From assembly GCA_949130495.1 (NCBI GenBank), contig OX422211.1, positions 337,161,504 through 337,225,503 on the forward strand: DNA of 64,000 bases, read 5' to 3'. Made by a program: the position numbers and the translations under genes. A model generated the notes under the pieces. It made no database searches, had not been told where the DNA came from, and saw nothing but the letters and a program-made list of their open reading frames with translations. Numbering within the stretch: position 1 is the first letter of the stretch; every line of letters starts with the position of its first letter. The stretch is from Sambucus nigra. Lineage: Eukaryota > Streptophyta > Magnoliopsida > Dipsacales > Adoxaceae. Below, one piece after another: positions 10,891 through 23,572 of the stretch.

Positions 10891-11900
10891 AAAATTTGTG
10901 TCACTTGTCAAATGGGAAAATCGTATAGGCAACACTTGCCCCCTCGTGTCAAGTCGTCTCCTTCTGTATTGCATTTAATTTTTTAGTGATGTTTGGGAAC
11001 CTTCTCCTATTAAGTCTACTAATGGAAATACATATTTTGTCATTTTTCTTGATCACTTCTTAAATTTTATATGGTCTTATCCAATGATGCGAAAATCTGA
11101 TGTATACTCTATCTTTCTTAATTTCAACATTTTGTCGAACGCCAATTCAACACTAAAATTAAGAACGTACAAAACGATTGGGGTGGAGAATCTTACAAAT
11201 CGGATCCATTATTTAAATCTTGTGGAACTCATCACTGTTACTCATGTCCTCACACCCACGAATAAGTTGGGTTTGTTGAATGTACGCATCGACATGTCAT
11301 TGAAACTGGTCTCACCCTATTGGCCCATTCATGTGTTCCTAAAAAATATTGGCACTTCGCATTTGAAAGTGTTGTATTTCTCATTAATTGTATGCCAACG
11401 CGTACTCTATCTCACAATTAACCATTTTAAATACTTCACTTTCAACCTTCTGATTACACATTTCTCAAAGTCTTCGGCTATCTTTGCTTCCCATACCTTC
11501 ACCCCTATAATGCTCATAAAATAGACTTTAGTTCTCAACCTTGTATTTTTCTGGGATATAGCTCCAATCGGCATGGTTATAGATGCCTCCATCTTTAAAA
11601 AGATTGCATTTATTATGCGAGACATGTCCATTTTGATGAACATGTATTCCCATTTTCCAACCTATCTTTACACACTTTAACTACTACATCTTCTCCTTTA
11701 ATAAAACCATGGGCACCTACTTCTAATTTAATCCCACACCCATTGAATAAACACCTAACCAACATACTACCCAAATAGCCCACTATGCTAAACATCACAC
11801 TGTCCACACCCGAACAGCACACTGTGACAAACAACACACTATCCACTTCTCCCCGCCCCCACTATAACTCACGGCCAGGACCAACACTTGCCACCTGGTC
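10891..11900 (+). pseudogene. Copia integrase region
   Basis: CVTCQMGKSYRQHLPP near 10898 supplies the Cys pair of the HHCC zinc motif. LIF-SDVWEPSP follows after a one-base insertion at about 10980-10986, then TYFVIFLDHF (first catalytic Asp region) and a NDWGGES segment where S-D-N/G-G-G-E-F is usual. The frame then changes repeatedly: CVPKKYWHFAFE, VFLINCMPTRTL, FLKVFGYLCFPY and PCIFLGYSSNRHGYRC are all recognisable core/C-terminal integrase text. Role: insertion of element cDNA. It is inactivated by several stops and shifts. Confidence 0.8.
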
Positions 11901-12099
11901 CATCGTTGACCTATGCAGACCATGTACTACCTCCATGACCTCTGCCTAACCCGCTGCCCCTCTTTCTCGTCCCTCTAATCCCATCTCTATCACTAACCTA
12001 GCTGGCCTAAACTTTCTTGTCAACCTTGGTCCAATTCATCCCCTATCCTCCACTCGTTCTCATCCTATAAAACTTCGCTCAACATCAAATAAAAACCCA

Positions 12100-13067
12100 T
12101 GTCCCACTCCCACATCTCATCTCACCACGATCGAATTCCGAGAACCCACCTGTTTTACGGCAGCCAATGAAGAATCCAATTGGAGCAAAGCTATGACTGA
12201 TGAACTTAATGCGCTCGTCCAAAATCACACGTGGTCCCTCATTTCACCCTCACCAACCATGAATATCATCGAGTGCAAATGGTTCTACCGTATCAAACAT
12301 AAGCCCGGCGGGTCCATTGATCGTTACAAAGCTCACTTAGTTTCCAAAGGATTCCACCAAGAATATGGGCTCAATTTTAATGAAACTTTTGATCCCCTTG
12401 TCAAGGCAACCACTATTCGCAGTGTACTTTCTATTGTTATTTCTCATGGCTGGTCCATTTCTCAATTGGATGTCAACAACGCATTTCTTCATGGATTTCT
12501 CACTGAAGACGTTTTCATGGACCAACCTCCTGGGTTTAAGACCCCACAAACTCAACTTATGTTTGTAAACTCCAATGCTCACTATATGGCCTCAAACAAG
12601 CACCACGTGCTTGATTTCACCGTTTCACCCAATATCTCGAGACAAAAAAATTTACGGGCTCGAAAACTGACTCCTCCCTATTCATTTACAAGGTCGGGAT
12701 TGATGTGTTGTACCTCTTAATCTATGTTGGTGACATACTCTTAACAGATAATAACTCCGCCCTCATTCAAACTCTCATTACAAAACTAGGCTTATAATTT
12801 TCTCTCAAAAACCTTGGCCCCCTCCATTACTTTATCGGCATTGAAGTTATTCCCACTCATCATGGACTACTCCTCTCTCAACAACATTATATTCGTGACC
12901 ATCTTCACTGTCATGGTATGTCTTAATCAAAACCCCTATATACCCCTTTACCCACTAACATTCAGCTCTCCCACCTTGATGGTATCCCTCTTGTTGACCC
13001 TACCCCATATAGACAAGAAGTCGACGCACTCCAGTATGCAACTCTCACCTGTCCAAATGTAACTTAC
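12100..13067 (+). pseudogene. Copia reverse transcriptase (RVT_2), 3' cut by insertion
   Basis: A clear RVT_2 start: [60 protein letters not shown] and [12 protein letters not shown] (first palm Asp). The [13 protein letters not shown] block follows. After a frameshift near 12560, [17 protein letters not shown] text and [10 protein letters not shown] (about 12717-12746) appear; the catalytic YVDD box reads YVGD, losing one metal-binding Asp. The frame ends in PNVTY at 13067, where LTR C is inserted; the protein resumes at 35178. Confidence 0.9.
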
Positions 13068-13779
13068 TGTGACACCCCGACTAATTCAATACTACACGAT
13101 CAGTCCTTTATTAAATTAAACCAAAGTATCCGGTTGGTTCATTCTTAGCATCACTATCAAAAAATAATTTTCTTTATTTACCACCTAATAAATAATTAAG
13201 CTAAGTGTCATAGCATTTAATTTTATAGATTAAGTCCCAATGATATGAATTTTATACATAAACCATATTAATGAACACAGTTATAGTAATGAATATCAAA
13301 CCATTCAACTAAATCAAACAGGCTGGAATAATTTCCCAACAAAATATCTCAAAACCACGAACAATAATAATACTAACAATCCCATCTGAAAACTGAGTGC
13401 AGAAAATAAGGAAGTAAAATTTCTCTCTGAACTAAATAGAAACTGGAAATGGGAGACATGTGCCCTATCTAAAAATGACTAAATGAAGAGCTGAGATAAC
13501 AAGGATGAACTCGTCTAAATGCAAGGACCTACAACTCCCACACTAGTTGTAGCACAATAATCAATCCAACGATCTATGTCTGGCATCTTGGTTGCTGGGT
13601 ACCTGATAATATATATATATATGTATATATACAAGAGAAAGAAGAGATGACAAGAAACGTGCCAGAGCCCGATTGTAACATAGTTTTAAAATAGATTAGC
13701 AAGTATATAACATGCTTACCAGTTGATATCACATACATGTTAGTATTTCGACACACTACACCAAAACTGGGCTAATGGT

Positions 13780-14205
13780 CACGGACTTTATCCCTGATCG
13801 GGAAGGGTGGGTCGCGGATTTTGTCCGTGACCAAATCTGGAGTGACCAATTTCAGTGGTCACGACCCAAATCTCTGACCCAAAGCCTGGTCACGGATCCC
13901 CTATAGTCACAGATGTGGTGACGGCCCAAAGCCCTGACTTTTATTGTATCCGTGGTCATGACCCAAATCCGTGACCACTACAGGATTAAAGACCATGTGG
14001 TCACGGCTTTCCACCGTGACTAGTTCTCTGTGCGATTCATATTTGTCATAACTTAAGGTCATGACCAACTAAATGTATATATGATATTGTCACGGCTATG
14101 GGTCGTGACTATACTTACTGTGCATAAAATATTGTCACGGCTTTGGGCCGTGACTATATTTACTATGCATAAAATATTGTCACGGCTTTAGGCCATGACC
14201 AGTTT
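13780..14205. promoter_or_regulatory. CACTA left subterminal repeat region
   Basis: More than ten copies of GTCACGG / CCGTGAC-type words in both orientations, for example around 13790, 13858, 13888, 13999, 14094, 14135 and 14177. In En/Spm elements such subterminal motifs bind the element-encoded TNPA-like protein; here that role is inferred. Confidence 0.6.
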
Positions 14206-14309
14206 TAATAATAATAAAAAAATCCTCGAATCGGGGGACTAATGGGTCAGTTGTTGCAAGTGCTCCTTGGGTGACCTCGAGGGGGTCATGTGCTCTCAAA
14301 TCGAGGGTA

Positions 14310-15460
14310 CCGTTCTCTCAAATCGAGGGGTCTCGTGACCACATCGTCACAGGACCCATGTAGGCCTTCTAAAATATGGGTCGTTCTCTCAAACTGGGGG
14401 TCCTGTGGCCACATCATCGGCTCATTCAGGGTACATTGGTCCCGTGCGAGGTGTTGGCGCCGCTCACGGGGCCGTTTGGGAGGCGCTAAGGGGTTTCGCC
14501 CCCGACGACATGTTTTCAAGCCTAAGTGTGGATATTCTCTGTTTTGGGTCGTGCTCTCAAATTGGGGGTCCCATGGCCACCCTGTCGACTCATGTGGGCT
14601 ATTTTTGTCCCATACGAGGTGTTGGCGCCGCTTATGGGGCCGTTTGGGGGGCGCTAAGGGGTTTCGCTACCCAACGACACATTTTCAAGCCTAAGTGTGA
14701 TTATTCTTTATTTTGTGTCGTTCTCTCAAACCTGAGGTCCCGTGGCCACACGATCAGCTCGTGCGGGCTATGTTGGTCCCGTGCGAAGTGTTGGAGCCAC
14801 TCACGGGGCCGTTTGGCGGGCATTAAGGTGTTTCGCCCCCCGACGACACGATTTCAAGCCTAATTGTGGATATTCTTTGTTTTGGGTTGTGCTCTCAAAC
14901 CGGGGGTCTCGTGGCCACGTTATCGGCTCGTGCGGCCTACGTTGGTCTTGTACGAGGTGTTGGCGCCACTCATAGGGATGTTTGGGGGGCACAAAGGGTC
15001 CCCCCCCCCCCCCCCCCCCGACGACACGTTTTCAAGCCTAATTGTGGATATTCTCTATTTTGGGTCATGCTCTCAAACCGGGGGTTCCGTGGCCACGCGG
15101 TCGGCTCATACGGGCTACGTTGGTCTCGTGCGAGGTGTTAGCGCCACTAACAGGGATGTTTAGGGGGCGCTAAGGGGTTTCGCCCCCCCCCCCCCCCTCC
15201 CCCCCCGACAGCACATTTTCAAGCCTAAGTGTGGATATTCTCTGAAATAGGGATCGTGCTCTCAAACCGGGGGTCCCATGGCCACACGGTCGTCTCATTC
15301 AGGCTATGTTTCTCCCGTGCGAGGTGTTGGCGTCGTTCACGGGGCCGTTTGGGGGTGCTAAGGGGTTTCGCCCCCTGACGGCATGTTTTCAAGCCTAAGG
15401 GTGGATATTCTCTGTTTTGGGTCGTGCTCACAAACCGGAGGTCCCGTGGCCACGCTAAAG
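14310..15460 (+). repeat. GC-rich tandem array, about 168-189 bp units
   Basis: The landmark tcg-tgctctcaaaccgggggtcc recurs at about 14381, 14549, 14718, 14888, 15065, 15254 and 15422, with a degenerate earlier copy near 14312. Spacings are 168, 169, 170, 177, 189 and 168. The longer spacings come from C-tracts at 15000-15019 and 15183-15205. The block is much more GC-rich than its surroundings. Open frames across it are a by-product of the periodicity and are not genes. Confidence 0.88.
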
Positions 15461-15575
15461 TTAATTTTGTAACTCTAATGTGCCTTCTTTACCACTTTTG
15501 CACAAACTAGGGTAAAACACAAAATGATTTGCATAATTGCCTGACAGAGACCTTTGTGTTCAGAGTAGCAATGCT

Positions 15576-15790
15576 AAAATAACAGAGGGATTAATTGGAT
15601 GATTACATGACAGTCATGAGACTTGCACTGCTTTAAGTTACTTGCTTTGTAGTTAGCGACCCTACGTAAGTTACCAGAATAACCAGTTGGAGTCTTCAAG
15701 CTGAACAACGTGTCTAAGAGGTTCTTCTTCTCACTAGTAGTCAAAGTGAAAGGAGCCGAAGCTTCATCGCATCGGCTTTCAATCGTATAT
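15576..15790 (-). pseudogene. TNP2-like CACTA transposase fragment
   Basis: On the - strand this reads APFTLTTSEKKNLLDTLFSL, then KTPTGYSGNLRRV and CKSHDCHVIIQLIPLLF, ending at a TAG near 15573. K-x-P-x-G-Y-x-x-N-x-x-R and KSHDCHV are the signature before the DUF4218 part of TNP2 transposases of plant CACTA elements. Only about 70 residues are recognisable; no catalytic region or DUF4218 follows. It confirms that the element descends from an autonomous CACTA element by internal deletion and capture of other DNA. Confidence 0.8.
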
Positions 15791-16795
15791 TACAATATAC
15801 CCATTCATGGTAAGACTTTAATAAAAGTTCAATGTGTCTGATCTCCATCCATTTTGGATTTGTGTTTAAAAACCTACGAATTTTTGCACGTGGCCAATTA
15901 AGAGGAAGTGTATCTATAATGGATGCATAGATGTCGGCGACATGAACTCAAAATCTCATCCTCTTCAACCTATTGGCAAGATCGAGTTTGACGTGCATAT
16001 TTCGTGAGACATCACAGTCTTTGTCAATGCTCTTTGTACGTAATTCTATCCGTAATGGGAGAATTTTTTTTTGGTCTTCTCTAATAGCGTAAGCAAGGTC
16101 AGTGCTCCATCGGGATTATGTACACGATATATATATATATATATTGTACACCTTCATCCCAACATTGTGGCAAATAACATAGAATACGAACGAACAAGTA
16201 CTCTTGTTGAAAATGAACTCCACGATTTACAAGGTAGTTAAATTGTTCGATCTTCCTATTCCCATATCAATAAATCGGAGTACCCACTTTATGAGGATCA
16301 TTAATGAAAGAGGTACGAGTGCGGACCAATTGGAACCTTTCATACTCTTGTTGCCATGGATTATCACAGTGACTCATTTTTCTCGAGAATAATTAACGAG
16401 GGTGTGAATATGATTCCTATAAATAATGGCTCTAATGAATCATTAACTAGTTATTATGTACGAGGGCGTGGATATGATTCCTATAAATAATGGTTCTAAT
16501 GAATCATCAACCGTTAATTTATTATATTTTGAATACCTACTTTTGTCATTTAAGCTAACAATCCGTAAAATTAACCCTTATGTCCGGTATTTTTTTAATG
16601 GAGAGGTATTTTTTTATATTTTAACCCCAAACTTAAACCAACAATATCCATTTAATTAAAATTTTCCCTAGTTTGAAAACTAAACCAATAATATCCATTA
16701 AATTAAAATTTGCCCCAGTTTGAAACTTAAATCAACATTAATCATATATATGTATTTTTTTCTGGAATACAGGCACAATACATGCAATGTTAATT
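15791..16795. other. CACTA interior, unrecognised, with a short tandem duplication
   Basis: No domain recognised. A word of about 50 bp (tatgattcctataaataatgg and neighbours) occurs twice in tandem, at about 16398-16447 and 16465-16515, with few differences. A (TA) tract lies at about 16127-16144. Confidence 0.5.
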
Positions 16796-16824
16796 TATAC
16801 ACACCTACGTACACAATACACACA

Positions 16825-16878
<54 letters not shown>

Positions 16879-17095
16879 CACACACAGAAATACACACACA
16901 TAATGAAATAAATAACAAGGGTTTGGAAATACACACACACACAATAAAATAATTAATAAGGGTTTGATATTACACACACACACACACGTATACACACACA
17001 CACACATAGAGAAATACACACACGTATACACACACGCACACATATATACACACACAAATACATACACACAGAAATACATGCACATAGTGAAATAA
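16796..17095. repeat. (CA)n/(TA)n compound microsatellite
   Basis: Alternating AC and TA dinucleotide runs with interspersed gaaatacacacac units. The longest (AC) run is about 16835-16863. Frames across it encode Cys/Val or His/Thr repeats and are not genes. Confidence 0.9.
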
Positions 17096-17284
17096 AATCA
17101 AGGAATTGGAAATACACACAATGAAATAACAAGGATCTGGATTACTTTTGAGATTGAGAGAATGAGAGAGCTTGAGAAATGAAATCGCCGGAGAGAGGGA
17201 GGGAAATCGCCGGAGAGAGGGAGGAAAATAGTTGTTTAGAAGTTTTCGAAGGAAATGAAAACTTATGCTGTATTTTTTAAGTAT

Positions 17285-17712
17285 AAAGACAATGGTCATG
17301 ACTTAGGGTCGTGAACCTATGGCGTGACCCCTTTATTTTTAACACATTAGCATGCAAACAAGACCATGGTCACGGTCGAAAGTTGTGACTCACTCCCAAG
17401 AATGGTCACGGTCTTAGGCCGTGACGATGGTGGTGTGTATTTGTGTTCCTGGTCACGGTAATGAGCTGTGACCCCATCCATGACCACACTTGGCGAAAAA
17501 CATGGTGCCATAATGATCATGGTTGTGAGCCATGACCCTGAGAGTCATGGTTAAAGGCCGTGACCACCTACAAGTCGATCCATGACCACACTGGGTCTTG
17601 GAATTGGTCATTCTCATTCTTCATGTAGTCACGACTTTGGGTCATGACTAGTCGGTCATGGATCTTGACCGTGACCCCTTTTTCATGACCATTTCCGATT
17701 TTTGGTGTAGTG
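17285..17712. promoter_or_regulatory. CACTA right subterminal repeat region
   Basis: Dense GGTCACGG / GTCATGAC / CCGTGAC words in both orientations lead into the right terminal inverted repeat, mirroring the left end. Preceded by a duplicated cgccggagagagggagg at about 17188-17224. Confidence 0.6.
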
Positions 17713-17715
17713 ACA

Positions 17716-19410
17716 GTCACTTGGTAATTTTCACCCCTCAACTAGTGTGCACGCCTAACGTACTGCTCAACCATCCTAGTTAATGCTAACCCAATTAACT
17801 AGTTCGAATTAAGTTCCCACTTATATTTTCTCTTTCGTATGCTCGTACATATTACACACTAAGTATATTGTCGTAATCCTGACATTTATGAGTCAATGTT
17901 ATTATTTCATTATCGTCTTAAGTTCCCACAAACTAAAGTTATTCTTTAATATCATTAACTTTCTCATCTACTCACAAGCACAGCACAGCACAGGTATATA
18001 TAGTTATCACTCAATATATGTATTAATAGGGCACCCCACATAAATCTATGGTGCAGAAATACTCTGCTATCAAGTCCTCGCACCTCTCGTACGTAAAAGT
18101 AAAATACTAGTTCGGAATCACTCTCAAACTATATTAACAAAAACACACATATTGGAGGCGAATCATAGTCCAAAGTCACTAAGACGTAAGCACATACCAA
18201 CACGCCCCTTAGGACTGTGTGCTTTATCACTCACATATAGGCTGTACCAAGGTTCTATGTTCTAGGGTACAAGTCAATATTCCCCCAATGGGCACATAGA
18301 ATAAGATTGCCCCGTAGAAACTTCCGTGATAGCAAGTAGCGCGGGTACGATTTATCACACAGAATATTCATAAAATAGATAGATTCACAAACCTATGTAT
18401 ATATATTGATTTCAATTAGGATAGGTACACTCACGGCCTACACACATATGATCCGGACGTAGTGTGTAACTCTCTACAGTTCTCCATAACATATAATTAT
18501 CGTAATCACCTTCAAACCAGTCGATCGATCGACATTCATGATCGATCGATCCATCCATTAGGTATGGCTGCGATTCTGCATATTTTTGCCTACGGGTTTT
18601 ATCCATTTTAATCCTCTAATATCCATTTAAAAAGTTCCAAACTCCCAGCCAAATATCACAAATAATATATAGACAGGTATAGATGATTTCTAAATTAAAA
18701 CATTCAATAATTCTCCAAGAATCATCATCAAATGATTTCAATTTAAGAATTTATCATACCCTAGATTATCTTACTTTCTCAAGAACTCCATTATTTTCTA
18801 GATTTCTATCTCTACCGGGTACCAAAATTTCGTGGTTAATGTTCTACATACATCCAGGAAGTTAACGTAACATGATTCTTACCCAATATGTGAATTTAAT
18901 CTTCCAAACAACATTAAACCTTCATGAAGTCATGTAATTATTCATCATATTATAACATGAATGTCTTATCAACACAAGATTAGCAATATAGATACTTTCC
19001 TGGAAATCGAAGGTCTAAGTTATAGAAGATGATGGGTATATTTACGCTCATCATTCTCCGATCTACGCGTTGGTGGTGGAATTGGTGGGAACGATGTAGG
19101 ATTGATGGTTTTCCCCCTTGGAAACCCCCTCTCTTCTCCCTTCCTTTTCCTTAAACTCACTGCAACTCAAGTGTTTCTAACCCTCGAAGGCTCTAATTTC
19201 CATCAGATATAACCTCTTAATTTTCGTAGGTTTAATTACCCCAAAAATATAAATGACCAAAATACCCCTCTCGGGTGTCGGTTTGACCTAAAATAGTCCC
19301 GGGATCCAAACTAAACCCCCGTATATACTTTTCTAACTATCTCGATCCTTCCGGACACATTGGAGCACTCGAAATAATCATATGGGCGACTTAGAATAAA
19401 TTTACTGATT
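17716..19410. other. LTR C body, non-coding
   Basis: Continuation of solo LTR C after the CACTA insertion. No coding. It holds a GATCGATC-rich patch at about 18522-18556 (overlapping palindromes). Confidence 0.55.
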
Positions 19411-19836
19411 TGACACACCCCAACCCAGTTACTTATAATTAAGTTTGAAAGTCAATGGGAGTCAAATCATAATTACCTCAATCAAACCATAAACATGAGT
19501 ATCTTTATTGAATTATTAACATGAATCAATAAAACTAAAATCCTTTCACATTTTTAAAGTAATTATGATTATTCTAACTTACTGAAAAATAAGTAGGCTT
19601 AATTTACCCCATTTACGTTTGACCAAATCATGATTTTATGCATCCCTTGCTAACCCCACCGAACTCCTATATTTGGCACTGATATCACAATACCTGAAAA
19701 ATATAAAACATAGGAACCATGAGCAAAATAGCTCAGCAAATGCATCGCTACTACACTATTGCATAAAATTAAATGCAATAAATCACATCCCCGTGATGAT
19801 ATATGCATACTTATCCGGCCCATTCATAAAGAATTA

Positions 19837-21430
19837 TGATTAGGCATAAATTCTTCCCAATTTATCCCTTTAATTTAGTTACGTTTAGCACCTCGAACAA
19901 CGTAATCGATTTGACTTTATCTCATAATATAGCTACTGACTTATCCTAACGAGTGCACCGAGTTTCTAGTATTTCGTATTGATTTTACAGGTATTTGATG
20001 TCAATTAAAGAAATAAAGAAACAGAAAGAATCGAGAAAGAAAAGAAGGAAAGTCCAAAGGGAAAAATTGTAATTTCTACCCGAAATTTGGATGAGGCACC
20101 TCAAGAGAAGTTGAAGATATCAAGTTCATGAGCACATAGGAAGAAACGACACCTCAATCAGAGTCCCAGTGTGAAAGTTAAGAGCAATCAAAGTCTGAAG
20201 GAAAAAAAATTCAAAGAAAGCCCGGACCGATCCTGGCCGGACCGGTCCGCATTGTTAATTTCCAGAGAACCCCGAACCGAAGACAAACTGAAGCTGAAAG
20301 AAAATAAAAGAACCGATCCACCCCGGATCGATCCGCACAAGAATTAAAAGAATCGATTAGGATTCCAGGCACACCGAACCGCGGGAGGACCGGACCGGTC
20401 CGACTGTCGAATTTTTATTTTGTTATCTTCCTCTAATGGAGAATCCTAGTGCAACTAAAACTCCTGAAGTTTTGTAAGGTATAAAAACCCGTTTTATTAT
20501 CATTCTTAGTACGGATAATTTTACTAATTTTCCATTCTTTTCAGAAAAACCCTAATTTGGAGATAACTTATGAATTTAATTCCAAGATTAAAGATTGTTC
20601 ACATTTCAGTGTTTACAAGTAATTTTAATTGCTGCTTTGAGTGATTTGGTAAGATTAGTAGTTAATTTCTTCCGTCTAATCGTCTTTATACATCATGCTA
20701 TAATTCGTCCTTAGTTTAATCATGGTTTTCTGCGATTCTAAAATCGTTTTCATTACTTTCAGCATGGTAGGCTAGACTTTTAAAGGTCGGGATGCATGAA
20801 CCCAACCTGATGTGGTAGTTGCATGTATATAAAATTAATCCTCTAAATTTAATGGTTTGATTATGACCGTATCGCATAGAAACACAACAATTATAGATAT
20901 TTAGATCTCGTTTTCTTCCGGGTAACCGGGATGCTTTAGAATAGAATTCGAGTGTAACTATTAAAATACCGATTTACTCGTCCTCTGATTAAGTATGATG
21001 CGGGCTTGAACCTCATATACGTAATGCTTGGGAGTACTAAATTCTGGGTCTAATTAATCACTTAAATTTACGATTAGTTTTATATCATCAATACTCTAGA
21101 GTTGGGGGATTGTATTCCCGTCTTGTTTTTCTCATCATATAGTTTAAAGTTTTAAATCATTCTTCATCAGTATATTAGGTAATTTAGAATAGTTGCATTT
21201 TTCATAATTTCATAATTGCATCTAGAGTAGTTATTCCACGAAATAAATCATCTTTTCCTTTCTTTTTAGAGTCAGAGTTAGGATTTCTTCGTCTGTCCAA
21301 CGTCGTCACAACCCTGTTGTCCTATTTCCCTGAGGATCGATACCCGACTTATCGGATTATTACTTGAGCGACAGGCTTGCACTTGAGCGTAGAGAGTACG
21401 CACTTTTGAGACACATTATTAGTCGAGTCA
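19837..21430 (+). repeat. 5' LTR of element A (1,594 bp)
   Basis: TG...CA ends, pairs with 26459-28050. Contains CGGACCGGTCCG-type palindromes (about 20222-20405) and a GTATAAAAACC TATA-like site near 20480. The 3' part ends in a CTTGAGCG-rich stretch before the PBS. Confidence 0.93.
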
Positions 21431-21433
21431 AGT

Positions 21434-21454
21434 TTTTGTCGCCGTTGCCGGGGA
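21434..21454 (+). other. Primer-binding site, tRNA-Asp type
   Basis: TTTGTCGCCGTTGCCGGGGA lies three bases after the LTR. It differs at one base from the TGGCGCCGTTGCCGGGGA site complementary to the 3' end of plant tRNA-Asp that is typical of Athila elements. Confidence 0.85.
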
Positions 21455-21494
21455 ATTAGGTAGACTTAGGATTAGATCGAGTCAATCTAAAACT

Positions 21495-22735
21495 TTGACC
21501 AAAAATCCCCAAAAATCCAAAAACATTAAAAAAAATTCAAAAAGCACAAAAAGATTCATCATCATATCTCATAAGATGTTAATGCAAAATTCTGAACTCA
21601 CTCCAACTCCCCATAATACTCCAACTCACATTCACGAAAATCCAATTGTTGAGTACGATCCTGACAGCCCTCACACTCCTAACGCTCCACAATTCTGGGT
21701 TCCACCTCCCACACTATCACACTCAATCTCAAATAACATACTGTTTTCCTTCTTAGGACACACTTCAGAGCACGCTCCGAGTATACCAAGTGAGGATACC
21801 GAATCTTTGAGAGAGAGAGACATGTCACAACACGGTAGTGTAGTCGCCGATGAGGGAGAGGTCCTGTATCGCCCTTTGAGAGACGTCTTATATTCCGAGC
21901 GCACTGTCACTCCGAGATGCATTTTACTCCCGTACTGAGCAATTTCTCTTTAGGAATGGGATGATCCAGATACTTCCCACTTACCATGGAATGGATTCAG
22001 AAAAGCCATATGCCCACATCATGGAATTTGAGGAGTCGTGCAAGACTCTCAGCGATCAAACTTGCACAAAAGATGTGCTCCGCCTTAAAATCTTCCCATT
22101 CTCGCTAAAGGATAAGGCTAAGACATGGCTATGGTCTTTACCTACAAACTCGATTTCATCATGGAACGAGCTACAATCCTAATTTCTCAAGAAGTTCTTT
22201 CCTCCACATCGAACGAATTCCATCAAGGCTCAAATTCAAACTTTCCGATAATTAGAAAATGAGTCTTTCGATCGATGCTATGAGCGTTTCAATGAGTTAA
22301 TTGCTTCGTGTCCCCATCATCGTTTTGATAAAACGCAAATCATTTCTTTTATTCATAATGGGATGAACATTAATTCCAAGCAACTTGTTAAAATTATGGG
22401 TAGTGGCCCGTTTGTCGACTTAGACGCCCATGATGCTGAGCTTCACCTGAGGTATGTCGCCGAGACTACCCAATCCTGGGATACATTTGACCCTAATGCT
22501 CAAAATCAAAATTGTCAAGTGACCACCACTCCATCGGCGTCCGGCCTATTTTATGTAGAAAAGAATACTATAGCGGACAATCAGCTCGATATGCTTGAGA
22601 AAGGACTGCGAGACCTACGTGAAGTATATGGAAGAGGACCAACTGGATCCATCCCAAACCCCGTCGAGAAGGTGTGTGCAATTTGTGAGGCGGGTCATTC
22701 AACTGAGGAATGCCCGACTATACCCGCCTAAAAAG
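21495..22735 (+). pseudogene. Athila-like gag (broken)
   Basis: N-terminal low-complexity part (21495-21938). After a stop the Retrotrans_gag core follows: LPTYHGMDSEKPYAHIMEFE near 21973, LKIFPFSLKDKAKTWLWSLP near 22084 and SSWNELQ, then a TAA at 22180-22182. Homology continues (FLKKFFPPHRTN, ENESFDRCYERFNELIASCP) into the 22363-22731 frame. A reduced knuckle CAICEAGHSTEEC (about 22675-22713) has three residues rather than four between the second Cys and His, as Athila-type gags can have. It would form capsids. At least two stops and one frame change inactivate it. Confidence 0.82.
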
Positions 22736-23570
22736 TGATGCTTCAAGAGTAAGTCAGTGGCATAGGAGGCTTTAAGGGTAATTTCGGTGCACCGCACGGG
22801 AATTCTTACAATCCTTCATGGACAAACCACCCTGGTTTTAGCTATGGGCAACAACATGCTGCGATGAATCCTAATTCACATATTACCCCTCCTCTACCAC
22901 CGCACTTTCAACAAGCTCCACACATGCAAGGACGTGTTCAGGCACCGCCAGCTCAAGGAGCATATATCACTCCACCGCGGAGAATCTCAAGGATACAATC
23001 AACCACTTTATCAATACCCAGACTGCAACTAATGTTAGGCATGAGCGCATGATCAAAGACATGAATGCAAACATTTCACAGTTACAATCATCGTTGAGTA
23101 TCCAAGAGAAGGGTAAGTTTCCTACCCAGGGCCAAAGACCTCTCCAAGGTCAAACTAGTGTTAGCTCGAAACCCCATGACCATCCTGAGCAATGTAGTGC
23201 AATTACCACTCTACGTAGTGGGAGAGTAGTTGACTTGTCACCTCCCCCACAAGATGTACCTAAAGACAAGGAGATTTCGCCCGACACGAAAGAGGTCGAA
23301 GATGTCCCCTTGAATGAGAGTGATAAAGACGACACTACTGAGCCCGAGGTAGTAGTGAAGCCACCCACCGCGGCACCATTTCCTCAAAGTCTAATTCCTT
23401 CCCATAAAGGAAACGCCCGTGATGATGTGCTAGACGTGATAAAGCAAGTAAAGTTAAATTTACCTTTCCTCGATGCCATTAAGAAAATTCTAGCTTATGC
23501 AAAAGTCATCAAAGACTTGTTAACAGTGAAGAGGAAGATGAAGGTAAATAAAATGTATGCCTAGCACAGA
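22736..23570 (+). pseudogene. Gag-protease linker, Athila type
   Basis: Gly/Asn/Gln/Pro-rich text (YNPSWTNHPGFSYG) leads into a frame (23049-23564) with TLRSGRVVDL, an acidic Glu/Asp-rich stretch, PFPQSLIPSHK and LNLPFLDAIKKILAYAKVIKDLLT. This is the conserved pre-protease block of Athila polyproteins, normally ended by K-F-L-K-D-L/I. The frame stops at 23562-23564, just before the protease frame. Confidence 0.75.
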
Positions 23571-23572
23571 AC

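Larger units (their letters stand above)
13754..17712. mobile_element. CACTA (En/Spm-type) DNA transposon, 3,959 bp
   Basis: Left end CACTACACCAAAA (13754-13766) and right end TTTTGGTGTAGTG (17700-17712) are perfect 13-bp terminal inverted repeats, flanked by the 3-bp duplication aca (13751-13753 and 17713-17715). Subterminal regions (about 13780-14200 and 17285-17700) are packed with GGTCACGG/CCGTGACC words in both orientations, as expected for transposase-binding sites. It carries only a fragment of transposase, so it is non-autonomous. Confidence 0.93.

Noticed and set aside
14290..15431. Overlapping open frames of 60-150 codons on both strands
   Set aside because: They arise from a 168-bp GC-rich tandem repeat (a length often divisible by three) and show no protein family features.
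14310..15460. Regular repeats considered as a CRISPR array
   Set aside because: Whole units repeat without unique spacers, units are 168-189 bp, and the DNA is clearly eukaryotic.
16698..17299. Cys/Val- and His/Thr-rich frames
   Set aside because: Translations of (CA)n/(TA)n microsatellites.
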